The position numbers were made by a program, and so were the translations under genes. A stretch of 64,000 bases of DNA, taken from assembly GCA_016165875.1 (NCBI GenBank), contig JABBOT010000004.1, positions 21,544,007-21,608,006 of the forward strand. Direction: 5' to 3'. Below the pieces are notes generated by a model. That model was given only the letters and a program-made list of their open reading frames with translations. It did not search any database and was not told where the DNA came from. This stretch comes from Acanthopleura granulata. Lineage: Eukaryota; Mollusca; Polyplacophora; Chitonida; Chitonidae. Below are positions 12,797-28,654 of this stretch, piece after piece (the first letter of the stretch is position 1; each line of letters opens with the position of its first letter).

Positions 12797-13798
12797 GTGT
12801 ATGAGGTCACATTGAAGACATATTGATCTTCAATTAGGCTACTTGTTTGTAGAGTACACAATACAACTACTTTAATACATAGGACATAGAAATATTCCTA
12901 AATCTAGCGTGTTGAATGGCCAAACCAGCCGTTCCAACTCTTACCTTCGCAAGGACAGGAACAGAGCTCAAATAATTCTTTGCATCAATATCACCTTTAT
13001 AATTACAGTAGTCTTCATAACGACTATATACTATCTCATCGTATCAAGTAGTTGCTGCCTTACCTACAGGCCTACACATCTCCGTGACTGATAAAATAAT
13101 TTTAATTTTCGGCTCCTTGGGTTTTCTATACAAAATCATATGATGTCTTTTATTATCTTTCAACGACAGGTGATACAACATTTTGCAGACTTTATATGAG
13201 GGTATCTCTCTGAAAACATATTTATTAACTTGAACCAGAATTTAACATATCTCACACTGGTGATAAACGTTCCAAATTACTTAATAAGGCAAGCACAGTG
13301 GGAGTAGGCCTACTCAAGATTACCATCTGTGCCAAATTGTTTGCAGCATATCTGAGTTACTCTTTCCATCTCTTCCAACTTTCACACGAAATTGTCCCAG
13401 ATTCCACGCTGTCTTAAAAATTCACACACCGTATGCTTGCCTGTTGACTCGGTGTGGGGAACCATAATATTCAGACACAGTCTTCTTGAGAAAACATGGA
13501 TTTGCTTTTGCGGTAAAACGATATTGTTACCAGGATATTTCATTTATACAAGTTGCTCAGCAAGCCCTTTAACACTGCAAATTCGATAAAAAAAAAAATC
13601 GCCGAATTTAATACTATTTTAGCCACCTCACCAAAACCGGCTGTTATAGGCCCACCTTCGTTTCTGATGCATCGCAATGTTTGTGAATGTGGCTATGTTG
13701 ATACACAGAGTAGATTGTCACAACCCCTTCAGAGAAAATAATAACCTTCAGTAAGAGCTGTTGTCTCCGCAGGATATATATGCACTTCATTTACTTAT

Positions 13799-14027
13799 TG
13801 ATTTATTTGATTGGTGTTATTATTACTCAAGAAAATTTCACTTATACGACAGAGGCCAGCATTATGGTGGGTGGAAACCGGGCAGAGCCCGGCGGAAACC
13901 CACGACCATTCGCAGGTTGTTGGCAGCCAGCATGAGCTGGTCTTGAACTCACAGCGACCGCATTGGTGGGAGGCCTCGTGTCATCGTGCCGCGATAGCGC
14001 GCTAACCGACTGCGCCACGGAGGCCCC
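13799..14027 (-). mobile_element. tRNA-derived SINE, best-preserved copy
   Basis: Read on the minus strand it begins GGGGCCTCCGTGGCGCAGTC and GGTTAGCGCGCT, a good pol III A box. A B box like GTGAGTTCAAGACC follows, then a body with CGCCGGGCTCTGCCCGG and CATAATGCTGGCC. It ends in a CAATCAAATAAATCAATAA tail. Length is about 229 bp. The tRNA-like head with an AT-rich simple tail is the standard layout of a SINE. It is similar in style to SINEs I associate with bivalve and other molluscan genomes; the family name is not asserted. Confidence 0.85.
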
Positions 14028-15553
14028 TATATGCACTTTAATGGGACACATCACGTGGATGAGTGATGAGGAAATTCCCAATTGATGGAATTGGAGTTTG
14101 GGATTAAAAAGTTATATTTTGACAAATTTAGTAACGCTCAACATCCTTACAAGAACTTAATTTTCTTCCAGTGAAGCTCTTGTGAACACTTCCACTTCCA
14201 CTTGCTGGAAAACATGTAGTGTTGTGGCTATGTTTGAGTAGGCCTACATATTTCAGTCGCAAAGCTAGCAGTGCGTTTGTTCTATTCATCGACAGAAGTC
14301 GTCACGCACGTGTGGGATTAGTTGTTATATGTTGCATAACAACGCATGTATTTTGATGTGTACGTTGTAACAATATGTTCCGCACTTTTATACACTTGAT
14401 ATATATCATCAAATTAAGAGCTTTATTTCATTTTTGAAAATTATAAAAACCCACTACTATGGATATATGACAGCTGAATAAAGCGTTTAACACCTTAATA
14501 TAATTCGTCTTAATTGGTTTTTGCGTAGGCAACTTGTTACTGCTCGTGTTTATAATAGACATATAGCCTATCCATGCATGGGATATCCCACTTATATTAA
14601 AGTGTAAAAAATTTTTTTATCCTTATATAAGGTGAAGTAAGATAAACATTAAAGTGTCACAATTTTACATTAGGCTCAGTATAGCTATATATATATTTTT
14701 AAGCAAAATTCTATAAAATGTATAGGCCTGTATCTTACATTAGGGATAACAACTTATGTAGTCCTACTCCTCTAGGCGTAACAGTTAGCCCGTACATGGG
14801 TAAATTGTTACAGAATTTTAATGCTTTTAAGCTGGATTCACATTCAAAATAAATACATATATGATAAGACAAGATATCCTGTTTGAGCTAAGGTGAGTAG
14901 GCTTTATTAACAGATATATTAATACCGTTCTGATATCTCAAAGACGCCGTATAAAACGACATTTTGAAAAACTGTAACAGCTCCCTCTCTCTCCCCTTGA
15001 CTCTGTTATAGTGTTCATCGAGGAAAAAAATAATAAGAGCTGATATATCGTTAGCAAACAGAAGAAGGCAAATATATCTTATATTCGGCAAAATATTCTG
15101 AAAATCTGCGCTGGTTTTGCAAACAGAATCTTACATTCATTTATAAATACCGGGAACAATAAAGCGCCTAAAGAAAAACCCCGTCTATTCACTGTCAGTA
15201 TTTATGAACAAGATTAATTAATCCTCAGTTCTCCAGAATAAGCAAGTTTTCTCGTAATTGACAGGTCAGATAGATTTAATCCTGTACACATAATTCTTTG
15301 ATTCTGTGATAGCAGACGTAATCCGGGATACAGCATGTCTCATGTTTTATAGGCTAACCCAGGTAAGTAGGTGCCAGTGCGAGTGTACACATATATACGT
15401 AAAAGAGAGGTAACTCCGGGTAGACAGGCGGATGATTCTGCTCGTAGCATTTTGTGTCCAATTTTCGTAGATAAATGGGTTTGCAATCAAGACGCATGGA
15501 TCCGGCGTTTCTGACATAAGTATTTGGTAAGAGTGCTTGACCAGATCAAGGCC

Positions 15554-17012
15554 TTATTTACTTTTTGGTACATTGAAATGATCAAAAAAGAAAACTGTGT
15601 TTATTCTCGAAAGATACATTCCAGAGATGGATAGGTAGCTTATCCCTTCCTTATCAAATAATGTTGTGTTGTTGTTGTCATCTCCATTATACGGGGTTTC
15701 GACATCATCTGGACTCATGCTGAGGAAATGATTCAAGAAACGAAGAGGCTGCTCCACTTCCTAAACTCTGCAAAATCTGCAGAAGCAGGGAGGAGTTAAT
15801 ATGATGGTTTCAGGGAAACAGTAATGTCACTTCGTTCACGTGTTAGAATTTTTTTTATTTAGGCCAGCATTTATTTGTTTATTTATTCATTCATTTTCGA
15901 TCGGTGGAACAGGTACATTAGGTCTGTTGTAGTTTAACTTGAGAATAAAATTTTTGGGTGGCTGAATATGCCAGACAAGCTTGTAGCCTACATGTACGTG
16001 TACTTGTCAAGTTTCCAGCCCTTCGAGTGAAGCAGATATTTGATGTAACAATGTACTAATGTCTGTACTGCATGGTACGTTAGTACATCGTCGGATCAGT
16101 TCAGCCTCTCACGTGCGGCTAGTCAAGTTCCCTTGTTTCAAAGACTGTATCATGCTCAGGGGTTTAACACTGTAGCAGTCTTTATTGTGTAACCTGATAC
16201 TTCTGAACCTGATTCAGGAATTTAATGCCTTCCCTCCTTACTGATTCTGATATTTACCATGTTTTGTAAAGAATCCAATGTGATGAAGGTATGCAATTTG
16301 ATGAGGTATGAAACAAGGTTCAGTGGTACAATATCTAGTAACACACTAAACCCCAAGACAGTGTTAAAGTGTAGTCTGCCTCATCAAATAAAAAGGCAAT
16401 GAAAAGAACATATTTCATGTGCTACTGTCTTACACTTCTTCCACTGAGATTGTGAATTTAGACCCATCAACAGCAACTTTTGCCCTTGCAGTTGACACTG
16501 GTTTTTCAAAGCTGTTTGCTATATAAAATGCCTTATTGTTGCTTGATGTAAGAAGGCCAAGGTTTGCTATCTGTGTGTAATAAGGTATGACGTACTGCTC
16601 AGCTAAGGCTGGGACGTCATCAAACAAAATGTTTCTTTTCTAACATCACAGAGCCTGGTGTGAAATATCAGAAATGTGTTGCAATTGTTTTTCTAGCCAC
16701 TTTCTCATCATAACCACCATGAGAAATATTGGAAAAATTGAGTTTTCATGAAATAAATTGACATTTTGATACATTTTGACAAAATGTATTGAGGTTTCTG
16801 ATTTGTTCAAATTAAGTTTCCATATACGTTAATCACTGAATTATTTCACCTTTATATTTAAATAATAAAAGAAAATCCACTCAGGAAAATAAGCCGATAC
16901 ACTTTTTTTTCCACAGACAGAAAGACAAGATATTTTTGAGCAAGGTAACTTACATGTACCACCAGTGTGTTCCATGAAAGGTCATCTTTATTTAATGTGT
17001 ATTTGAACTCTG
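15554..17012 (-). CDS. Three 3' exons of an unrecognised gene
   Basis: Exons in transcript order: 17012-16954, 16639-16436, 15760-15554 (stop TAA). The donors are GTAAGT at 16953 (a GTACAT donor at 16959 also keeps frame) and GTGTAAG at 16435. The acceptors end GCAAG, GTTAG and GTTTAG. All junctions are phase 0. The predicted C-terminal ~158 residues include KYTLNKDDLSWNTL, FDDVPALAEQYVIPYYTQI, KAFYIANSFEKPV, SKFTISVEE and GISYLSISGMYLSRINTVFF. The composition is that of a globular soluble protein, with no membrane segment. I do not recognise the family. The 5' part is missing. The frame stays open upstream to an ATG at 17208, only 29 bp from the SLC35E3 start codon, but that stretch looks intronic. 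The true first exons could lie on the opposite strand of SLC35E3. Confidence 0.55.
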
Positions 17013-17236
17013 CTTGCAGGGTAAAATATTGATGAATAAGCAGAAATGTGAATATACATGTACTGGATATGTAATTTCTTTTTATAGATTTTATGTGCAT
17101 AATTTTCACAACATTTACGAGAGAGTTGATTGCTTTATGATATTTTTTTGACAGTTCATATAGAAATTCATGTTTCATTTTTCTGTGTTGTTGTACAGAG
17201 TTCACCATTCAGAAAACCAGGAGTTTCAGTAGAAGT

Positions 17237-20411
<3,175 letters not shown>

Positions 20412-23400
20412 AAGGCTTTTTAGAGCAATGTAACACTTGAACTCAGGCTACTATTGTTTTGGTGCATCTGAGTGTGTCAGATGCGCTGTTCTCCTGTCGT
20501 TTTCCACTGTATGATGTGGAACAGTACAGATGCAGTTAGCCATGGACAGCACCAGAATAATTTTTTACCAGTACTTTTTACCAAGATTATGCTACCGTAG
20601 TTTCTCCATAATATGAGACGGTTTTCGGCCAGCTGTGTACCATGATGCCTTGCGAGGGCAGCAGTCTTAAGTCATAAACTGCCAGGGGGGATTATGGGAC
20701 ATTATAGGACATAGTCAGTTACTGACAGTCTGTACTTTCTTTACGCCTCACTGAGCCTCACCCGTTGGCTGAGACGGGAGAGACTCCCAGCAGGTTGTGA
20801 AAAGTTTCACTTTTTGTGCCACAGTGAACTATGCACACATTGATATGCCTATAAACTGCAATATTAGACAAAATCTGTAATTTGGTAAACTAATGGCTTA
20901 ACGTTTAGAAGAATTGATCAGTCCTCGAAGTAATAACGTCTGATATCACAGGAAAATGTTTTGATTGTAAAACTCAAATTACAAAGGAACCATGGCTAAT
21001 TCATGTCCAACTTCTTGCCGTACAGATCACTGCAAGTGTTTTCGTATAATTTTTCACATTTGGATGTAATGAGGTAAAAAGTATAAGTATCTACAGGTAG
21101 AAGGGTATTTTCTGCGACTTTCAAATATATTTACCAAATTGAAATGTGTGAACTGTGTTTTTTTCCATAAAGATTTGGTGTTATTTTTCATGACGTTGGT
21201 CTTTAGTAAGTGTGCACACATACAGTTTGACAAAGTACATCCATCAGAGTGTAATATCGTGTCCATGACTCAATACAGACCCATAATATACATTCGTATT
21301 TCTTGGTTTTAAACCTTAATCAAATGTGCAATGAGTGTGTGAGCTGATCCTTCATCTGGCTTGTGCTATATAGTGATAGAGAGAAGAAGAAATGCATTCC
21401 TCAGATCGTGGGAACTGGATGTAGAACTTCCAATAACCACCACAAAGTTGTAAATTTAGTACAATCTCAGAACAGCTCGCGATTTGGAAGTGTTGAAGTT
21501 CTGCCCAGGGTTACCAGGTGTCTGTTGAACTTGATTGAACGTCTCACATCAGCCTCATCTAGATGTAGGCTACAATACTCTTCAAGCACAGGTATGTGCA
21601 CAGGCCCCAATTTCTAGTCTTTCCTAATACAAGATTCTCACTATTATAATTGCCAGCTACACTTCAGACAAATATACTAAAGGCTTGCAGGATTTCCATG
21701 AAGTCGTCTGTAAACTGAGGGACTACAACCCATCACTTCTTGACAAGTAATTTGCATAAGAGTGCGACTGCGCACTGCCGTGGAAAACACTCACCACTCA
21801 TTCCATTGCAAATATGTAGACTCGACTATATATTAAAATAGGTGAGTTTCGAGATCGAACTATTTTATCGTTAAAGGTAAGAAAAGCCCTACTGTACCAT
21901 TTGACCTGTCAAAAATGTTAGGTAACTATTTCTGATTACATTTACTATTACATGGGCGTCTCAGAAAAGTTTCAAAGAAAGTTACTAAGACTAGACATGT
22001 GAAAGGGAAAACTGAGGAGCTGGAAGTTTTTTAATTTAAGAAACTCCTGATTGAAGGAGAGGTTGTTTGTACGTAACATGGCAAAACAGGAGATCAGTAA
22101 ATTAAAATCGACAAAATTGCCTGACATTTTGATAAGTAACATAACACAGTTGATTTCATTTTTGCCTTCTACAACAAAAGAGTTCAATCTTAAAACTCTC
22201 CTGTTGAATTTTGTAGTGTTTATAGAATTCAGACTTAGATTTATCTGTGCAAAAATGAACTTTATGAAGCTATGAAGTATTTTTTTTTTACCATGACAGT
22301 TGTGGCTTTGAATTTTTGTGTGTAAAACACAGAACACGTATGAACGTACAAGCAACGGCAAGATTTTTTGTGACAGATTAATTATTAAATAGCAGTGGAT
22401 TATCACTCAACACTTGTGATCTTCACTTCAAGTACATGTACTTATCTACAGGTAAGTGTTTCTTTTTGACTCACTGTGAGCTGTTGCGGGAGACCTGTGT
22501 GATCTTCCTGGCTTACTTCAGGGTGTCTCAATTATAGTGTCCCATTTTATAGAGAAATTACGGTAAATGATCTAAAGTTTCGTCAGAAAGATGTTGTGAG
22601 GTTTGTTTGGAAGGATGACATCCTAGTAAAAGTATATAAGCTTCAACTCCAAGTATAATTTTTGTGTCATTTATTCACCTATACAACATGGTGAGCATCA
22701 CTAAGTCACTAAATTCTTTATTTAAGTTTTGTTTCAGCTGTTTACCACAATGCACATGTATATTTATTAAGTATACTTAACTGTTATCATATACTATAAT
22801 GTGTTGTTTATACAGAAATGCTTGTCAGTTTTGATTTCATAGTGTGTCATTTGAATATGCTCATATTTGTTTAGTAGCTACTGTAGACTCAGACTCAGAG
22901 TAAATCAGTTTTGGGTAACTTTTCTGTCAAATCACGTCACTCGAAATGTTATACACAAGAAAAGTTGTATTTATAAAGTTTTGTGAGTGTGGGCTATGAG
23001 CCAGTGGATCTCCATCAGTTTTAGCCCAAATTTAAGATACTTGAGTTTTTAACAGTGGTCAGTTTTGATGTACCAACAGTTTATGTGTAACAGTCAGGAG
23101 ATCTTGTCATGTATATCTGCCCTTCTCCCTGATAACTCATAAACGATGTGGTTTATGATGCGCCTGTGGAATTATGAATATTATTGAAATGTGAAATATA
23201 TGTAGATGCTTATATGTGGATTTATGCCCCTTGTAGCCCCCTCTAATGGTCTTAGCCATATTTGGATGAGGATTTCTGTGTAACCATTGGGACTGCCAGA
23301 ATTGAAATAATGGGTGCTAAATTCAAGTTTCTTTGCATCTTTTGCATTAATACATTTTTAATAGTGGGAAAATGCTTGTCAGTTTTATGTTTTTGAATAA

Positions 23401-23721
23401 AACTTATGAATTAGTCTAATCATGTAGAATTTTATAGACATGGCCAGCCTATACTTCACCTTACCTCCTAATTTTTACTTTACAACATCTTACTATTAAT
23501 GATACTGTTGGAAACATGGCCAAAAAAGAAACCACATGTATCCATTATTACAGAATGCAACCAGCATATGTACATTCTGTGCACACATTTGTCAGATATC
23601 GAAATATTCTACAAGGATTATGTCAACATGGTAATGTATCAGGTTGGTTGTTGTCAAAACTTTCTAATGAAATGGCTTTGTTCAGTGAATATGTGCTTGA
23701 CAATCACTCACTGCTGTCTCA

Positions 23722-23895
23722 TCAGGTGGGCCTTGCTGGCTTAAATCAGGCAATTGGTATGCGAGATTGCATGCTTGAATCCAGCTCTCTGAGTTTTGGC
23801 TGTTTCCTCAAGTCAGGATGACAGCCAGATACCTGACCCTCATCATATTAGTGAAATATTCTTGATCATGGAATTAAACAACTATCAAATAAATG
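23722..23895 (+). mobile_element. Possible second SINE type with a tRNA-like head
   Basis: GGCTTAAATCAGGCAATTGG resembles a pol III A-box region, and GCATGCTTGAATCCAG a B box about 30 bp later. About 90 bp on, GTGAAATATTCTTGA and an AACTATCAAATAAATGAA tail echo the 3' end of the common SINE in this window. It is probably a SINE sharing the same tail; no better copy is present here. Confidence 0.5.
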
Positions 23896-24672
23896 AAGTG
23901 TGAATGAAATCCAGTATTATAATGAGCTTGTTTCATGTTTGTCAATAAAAGGGATGTAGTAAAAGTTACCGTTGAGCAAACAGAAGAAATATTATTATTG
24001 TATATTATTACAGATTTAGTACACTGCACAGTTTGACAAATACCTGCAGATAAAATATGTAAACTTTAAGCTTTATAAGTAATTTTCATAGGAAAAATGT
24101 TGGCTATGATACTTGTTAAATAATGAATCTTGTCTGAAAATTTGAACTCTCTATATAAATTCAACTACACAATATTCACTCATGGTGCTGGAATCTTCCG
24201 CTTTTTTCTGTGATAATGCAGGATACTCCAGGAAGCAAAAATGTGCAGTGTGTTTTCTGCTTTGCTACCTGTGCAGTTCAGGGTTACAGTGTATTTGTTG
24301 GCTGTTTGAAGAAATATCCTTTTGTATCATCTGTGCTGTCAATATAATATATCTCATCTGCACTAATCATTTGATTTCACCATCAGTAGGACTTGAACCT
24401 ACACCACCCATCCTGTTGAATTTGTTGAAAGACAAACTAGTCATCAAACTGGGTTATTGAGTGAGTCAGCACTGTCATTGGTTCGGCTAAAAGTGACTCA
24501 ACTGTAATAAACCAAACTTTCTGTCATACATATAATCTTCTGTTGTTAAATTTTTATATGTTAACTACCAAATGTAGATAAATTGCAGAGTTGGTAAGCA
24601 TCTTTATTCTGTAACTGTATTTATTATGTAAGGGGTAAACCAACAATCAAAGAAATGATTCAAATGTTATAC

Positions 24673-24873
24673 ACAGATACCTCTTGCTGTGTCTGAAGCC
24701 CAGATCATCCTGGCTTCCTCTCGAGCCATACACGGAAAGGTCCACCAGCAACCTGGGATGGTTGTGGGGTCCCCCTAGGCTCTGCCAGGTTTTCTCCAAT
24801 CATAATCATGGCTGCCGTGATATACATGAAATATTCTTGAGGATGATGTCAAACACAAATCAAATAAATAAAT
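24673..24873 (+). mobile_element. SINE body and tail, head lost (plus orientation)
   Basis: It carries TCCTGGCTTCCTCTCGAGCC, CCAGCAACCTGGGATGGTTG, CTAGGCTCTGCCAGGTTTTC, ATGGCTGCCGTGATATACA and GAAATATTCTTGAGGATG. It ends CAAATCAAATAAATAAATG. These are the complements of the motifs in the 13.9-kb copy. The tRNA head is missing or unrecognisable. Confidence 0.75.
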
Positions 24874-25400
24874 GTTATATAAGGGAATGGCTTCATACTA
24901 ACCTATGCTTGATTCATTTTGCTCCTTTAATTTACTCTCTTGAGAGTGATAGCCACTCCTAAGTCTGAGAAGACATCTTTAGCAATCTGTGCAGATATAT
25001 CAGTACTTGCTGTTTGTTTTGCTGCAGTGCTATGAATGGTTCCTATGTTGTTCTAGGTGTTAGAATTTGGCCACTATTTTCATCATATAATGAAACATTT
25101 GCAGTGAAAAGGGCATTCAAAGCTTTTCAGACAGTAAGGAACAGTCTTAGAACTTTGAGACTGTTCATATGAGAGATTTCCCGACTGAATTTTGTCATAG
25201 GTATGCTAGAATATATATACACTAGATTTTATACTTATTGGTACAGCATTTTTCATTATTAATTCAGCCATCAAAGCTCTGGGATAATACAAAATTACTT
25301 CAGTAAAATTTTCAAGGCATCCTGTATTTCTCACCAGACATGACAAGCCATGATAAGTCCTACAGTATGCTCATGGTAAACATGAGGGCCTACCCAACCC

Positions 25401-26265
25401 AATTATATAGCCTCAGCAGACAAAACAACACACCCAGTTCAATTATATAGCCTCCGCAGATATAACAGCCCACCCAGTCCAAATGTATAACCTCAGTAGT
25501 CATAAGAGCACACCCAGTCCAATTATATAGCCTCCGCAGATATAACAGCCCACCCAGTCCAATTATATAGCCTCAGCAGACAAAACAACACACCCAGTCC
25601 AATTATATAGCCTCCGCAGATATAACAGCCCACCCAGTCCAAATGTATAACCTCAGTAGTCATAAGAGCACACCCAGTCCAATTATATAGCCTCCGCAGA
25701 TATAACAGCCCACCCAGTCCAAATGTATAACCTCAGTAGTCATAAGAGCACACCCAGTCCAATTATATAGTCTCCGCAGATATAACAGCCCACCCAGTCC
25801 AAATGTATAACCTCAGTAGTCATAAGAGCACAACCAGTCCAATTATATGCGCTCTACGGATACAACTGTTCAATCATATATCTGTACCATAAGCAGGCAA
25901 AATGGCCTCATTATATACCCTCAGTACATGAGAGCCCACGCAGTGCAATTTTATGCCCTCTGATGACATGACAGTCAGTCCATACACTGGTACCCTGCGC
26001 AGACATGGCAACCCATCCAGTCCAATTATATACCCTCGGCAGACAGAGCAGCCCTACCAGTTCAATTATATACTATCAGCAGATATAACAACCCACCCAG
26101 TCCAATTATATAGCCTCAACAGACATGACCCCCCCCCCCCCACCATCCTCCTATCAGTCAAATTATCAGCAGAAATGGCATCCTACACAGTGCAATTACA
26201 AACCAGTTCAGTCATGCCACCCATCCAGGCCAATATACCCTCAGCAGACAAGACAACCAACCCAA
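25401..26265. repeat. 40-bp minisatellite with a higher-order A-B-C-B pattern
   Basis: From 25401 to 25840 there are exactly eleven 40-bp units with no length change. Three unit types can be told apart. A has CCTCAGCAGACAAAACAACA, B has CCTCCGCAGATATAACAGCC and C has ATGTATAACCTCAGTAGTCA. All end in CACCCAGTCC or similar and most begin AATTATATAG. The order is A B C B A B C B C B C. From 25841 to about 26265 the units continue but are degenerate, with CCCAATTATATA-like anchors and a poly-C run near 26128-26141. Open frames across it are by-products. Confidence 0.9.
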
Positions 26266-27390
26266 TTTCAGGACCAGCAGAGAGGCCCCCAAATGTCTAA
26301 CAAGAAAGACTGAGGTGTCAAACTGTACTGGCTTAAAACACTCATACCAAATTCCACTGTCAACAGAATAAGCACTTTTGAGTCTAGTACACTGTAACTG
26401 ACTCACATCATATCTGGTGTTTTCCGCATGGTGTTTTAGTGGGGCAGTACTAAAACAATACTCACTCAATCACACTTCATACATGGCACCTTCCAAAGCC
26501 ACATGTACAAAGCCCATCTAGTCAGGTACATCCTCGTCTAACCACCTTACAATGTAGACATGACATGACAACAATGGTGTCATTTTAGAAGTTTTTGCCG
26601 AACAGTCCTGCCCAGAGTTCTAAATCAGTTTGCCTGTTAAAATGTTTCTGGCAAATATGCTGGTACTACATGTACACAATTTAATGACACCAGCACATGT
26701 ACACATGCACTCCTGCTCTAACCTTTGCCATTTGAGCCACCCTTAATAACCAGCTTGAACCCATGTGCACAGTATGCCACATATCCTATCTGCTGGCTAT
26801 CAGTGAAGGAGCCATGTACATACATCTATGTCATGTAATTATGTTCATGGACCATTTATATGTACATTTGTTTGATGAGATATGGTAAGCATGGCAATAA
26901 AAACTTAAAAGACAAAATCAACATTCTTCAGAAACAACAACGACAAACGCTGGTGTGACCTTTAGCAAAATGACTTTTAGTGATGGTTAAAATATTGTTG
27001 TTGTCAACTGTGTTTACCTCACAACTCTATCCACCCTTAACTGCTCTGCCAGTCTTGGTCTGTGAGTCATTGGCAATGTGCCATCATTGGTACTGGAAGT
27101 CAACTTCCTACCAGTATATCTAGAGTAGAGCTACAAGTACATGTACACTGTGGTGTGGGAATAAACCTGCTTGGACACACATATATATACATATATCTGA
27201 GACATGGGTCACACGTACAGATTACAATGTTTAAATAGAACTCCCAAAGGAAAACAAAGGTGCTCATATATAACACCACCATCAGTGTATGCATTCCACC
27301 ATGAAGATGTTGTTTGTAGTGCGATCGACATTAAGGGTTGCAGCTGGGTTGCTTTTTGACGTCACTGTGTAAACAATGATTCAAAATAGA

Positions 27391-27434
27391 AAACGTGTGT
27401 GTATGTATGTATGTATATACATATATATATATAA
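27391..27434. repeat. Microsatellite (TGTA)n-(TA)n
   Basis: GTATGTATGTATGTATATAC followed by ATATATATATA. A simple-sequence tract. Confidence 0.85.
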
Positions 27435-28319
27435 CACTAAGTATCAATGCAAGCCTTGCCAAAGTATAACAAGAACTACAACTGATGGTATTGCAATGGC
27501 AGAGGTGTTGACTTTTTTTTACATGATTAAAAGTTCCATCCACTTTGATGTAAACAAATTCATTGGCTTTTAAGTTTCACATTTATTCTAAGTACTCTGT
27601 TTGAAATCATCTTAGTATGATCTGTGTGTATTACCACACTTTACACAAAAACGATCATAGTACTTGATGTGCTTCAGGCTCTTACATGCCAGCTTTCCTG
27701 TGGATACTTTGAGATGCTTTGTCACTTGTATTTATACCGTGCTGAAGCTGTTAGCATCATCAAACTAACAACACCTGATGACACTGGTAACTAAATGGCA
27801 GGATTTCACTGAAACAATCTGAAGTTTCTCCTATATATTTCTCTTCCATCCATATTTAATAGATGCAAATAACAGGCATCATGTTCTACAGCTGAATAAT
27901 TTTTACCTTTCTGACACCAGTCTTGAAGAGTCAGGCGCATTCACCATGGCGACATACATATTCTTTGTATGTTGTCATGGATGCTACACTAGGCGCAGTT
28001 AACAAATGCCTTAGAAAAAATGGACACTGTGCACCAGTCATATCCTGTGCACAGAGTAAGCTACATACAAGATCTGTTTAGGGTTTTAATACCATGCCAT
28101 GCTTACAGAAGTTATTTATAAGATTTAATCTCATCTCATAAGAAAGGACAGGCCCTAAGTTCTTCAGTGTTCAGAGGAGCTTTCAACAGATTCAACTCAG
28201 TTTTGAAGCCTGAATGTATTTCTGTCTCATTGGGTAATGGTAATATTAATTACAAGTTCACATGATCGGAAACCCTCGAGAGGTACAGCCTATTCTTGTT
28301 TTTCTGTCTTTCATGCATA

Positions 28320-28430
28320 TATTTATTTATTTGATTGGTGTTTTTACACCTTATTAAGGAATATTTCTCTTATACGATGATGGCCAGCATTACTGTGGGA
28401 GAAAACTGCTAAACCTCACAGCCAAAGAGG
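28320..28430 (-). mobile_element. Truncated SINE (tail and 3' body only)
   Basis: ATTTATTTATTTGATTGGTG, then GGAATATTTCTCTTATACGA, GATGGCCAGCATTACTGTGG and a short AAAACTGCTAAACC remnant. It corresponds to the 3' half of the common SINE. The tRNA head and middle are absent. Confidence 0.75.
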
Positions 28431-28654
28431 CCACTTCTGTATTTGAAGCCTTGTAGTTATGTAACAAGATATTTAAAGTTGCAATAGGAAATATGGGCAA
28501 CAGGCTCTCATTTCCAGTATAACTGATTTTTATTCTTTGCCACAATGATGAGAAATCAAAAAAAAAATATAAAAACCCCTTGGCCTTAAGCACATGTACA
28601 ATGTAATGAATAGAACTCCAGGAGATATTATGTATAATACCAGCCATTCATAAA

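Larger units (their letters stand above)
8546..15553. other. Gene-poor interval between the ankyrin gene and the unknown minus-strand gene
   Basis: About 7 kb. It holds the upstream flank of the ankyrin gene, a 48-bp tandem repeat (8755-8885), a foldback palindrome (11904-12069) and three SINE copies (near 11.6, 12.7 and 13.9 kb). Open frames are all under 80 codons with no recognisable domain and no splice-compatible series. AGGCCTAC and ATATAT strings are common. I see no further gene. Confidence 0.55.

Noticed and set aside
16858..17208. 116-codon minus-strand open frame as a single exon
   Set aside because: Only the part between the GCAAG acceptor and the GTAAGT donor has protein-like composition. 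The rest is Lys/Ile/Phe-rich, like translated intron.
21972..22406. 144-codon minus-strand open frame between SLC35E3 and DCP1
   Set aside because: Ile/Leu/Asn/Phe-rich composition of AT-rich noncoding DNA. A plus-strand frame overlaps the same segment, with no domain and no splice partners.
24380..24420. GGACTTGAACCTACACC as the B-box end of a true tRNA gene
   Set aside because: No partner acceptor stem, no anticodon arm and no A box at the right distance. At most a decayed SINE head.
25401..26313. Tandem repeat as a possible CRISPR-like array, or the Pro/Gln-rich frames in it as a protein
   Set aside because: The units are head-to-tail with no unique spacers, the genome is eukaryotic, and the frames change identity with indels in the degenerate part.
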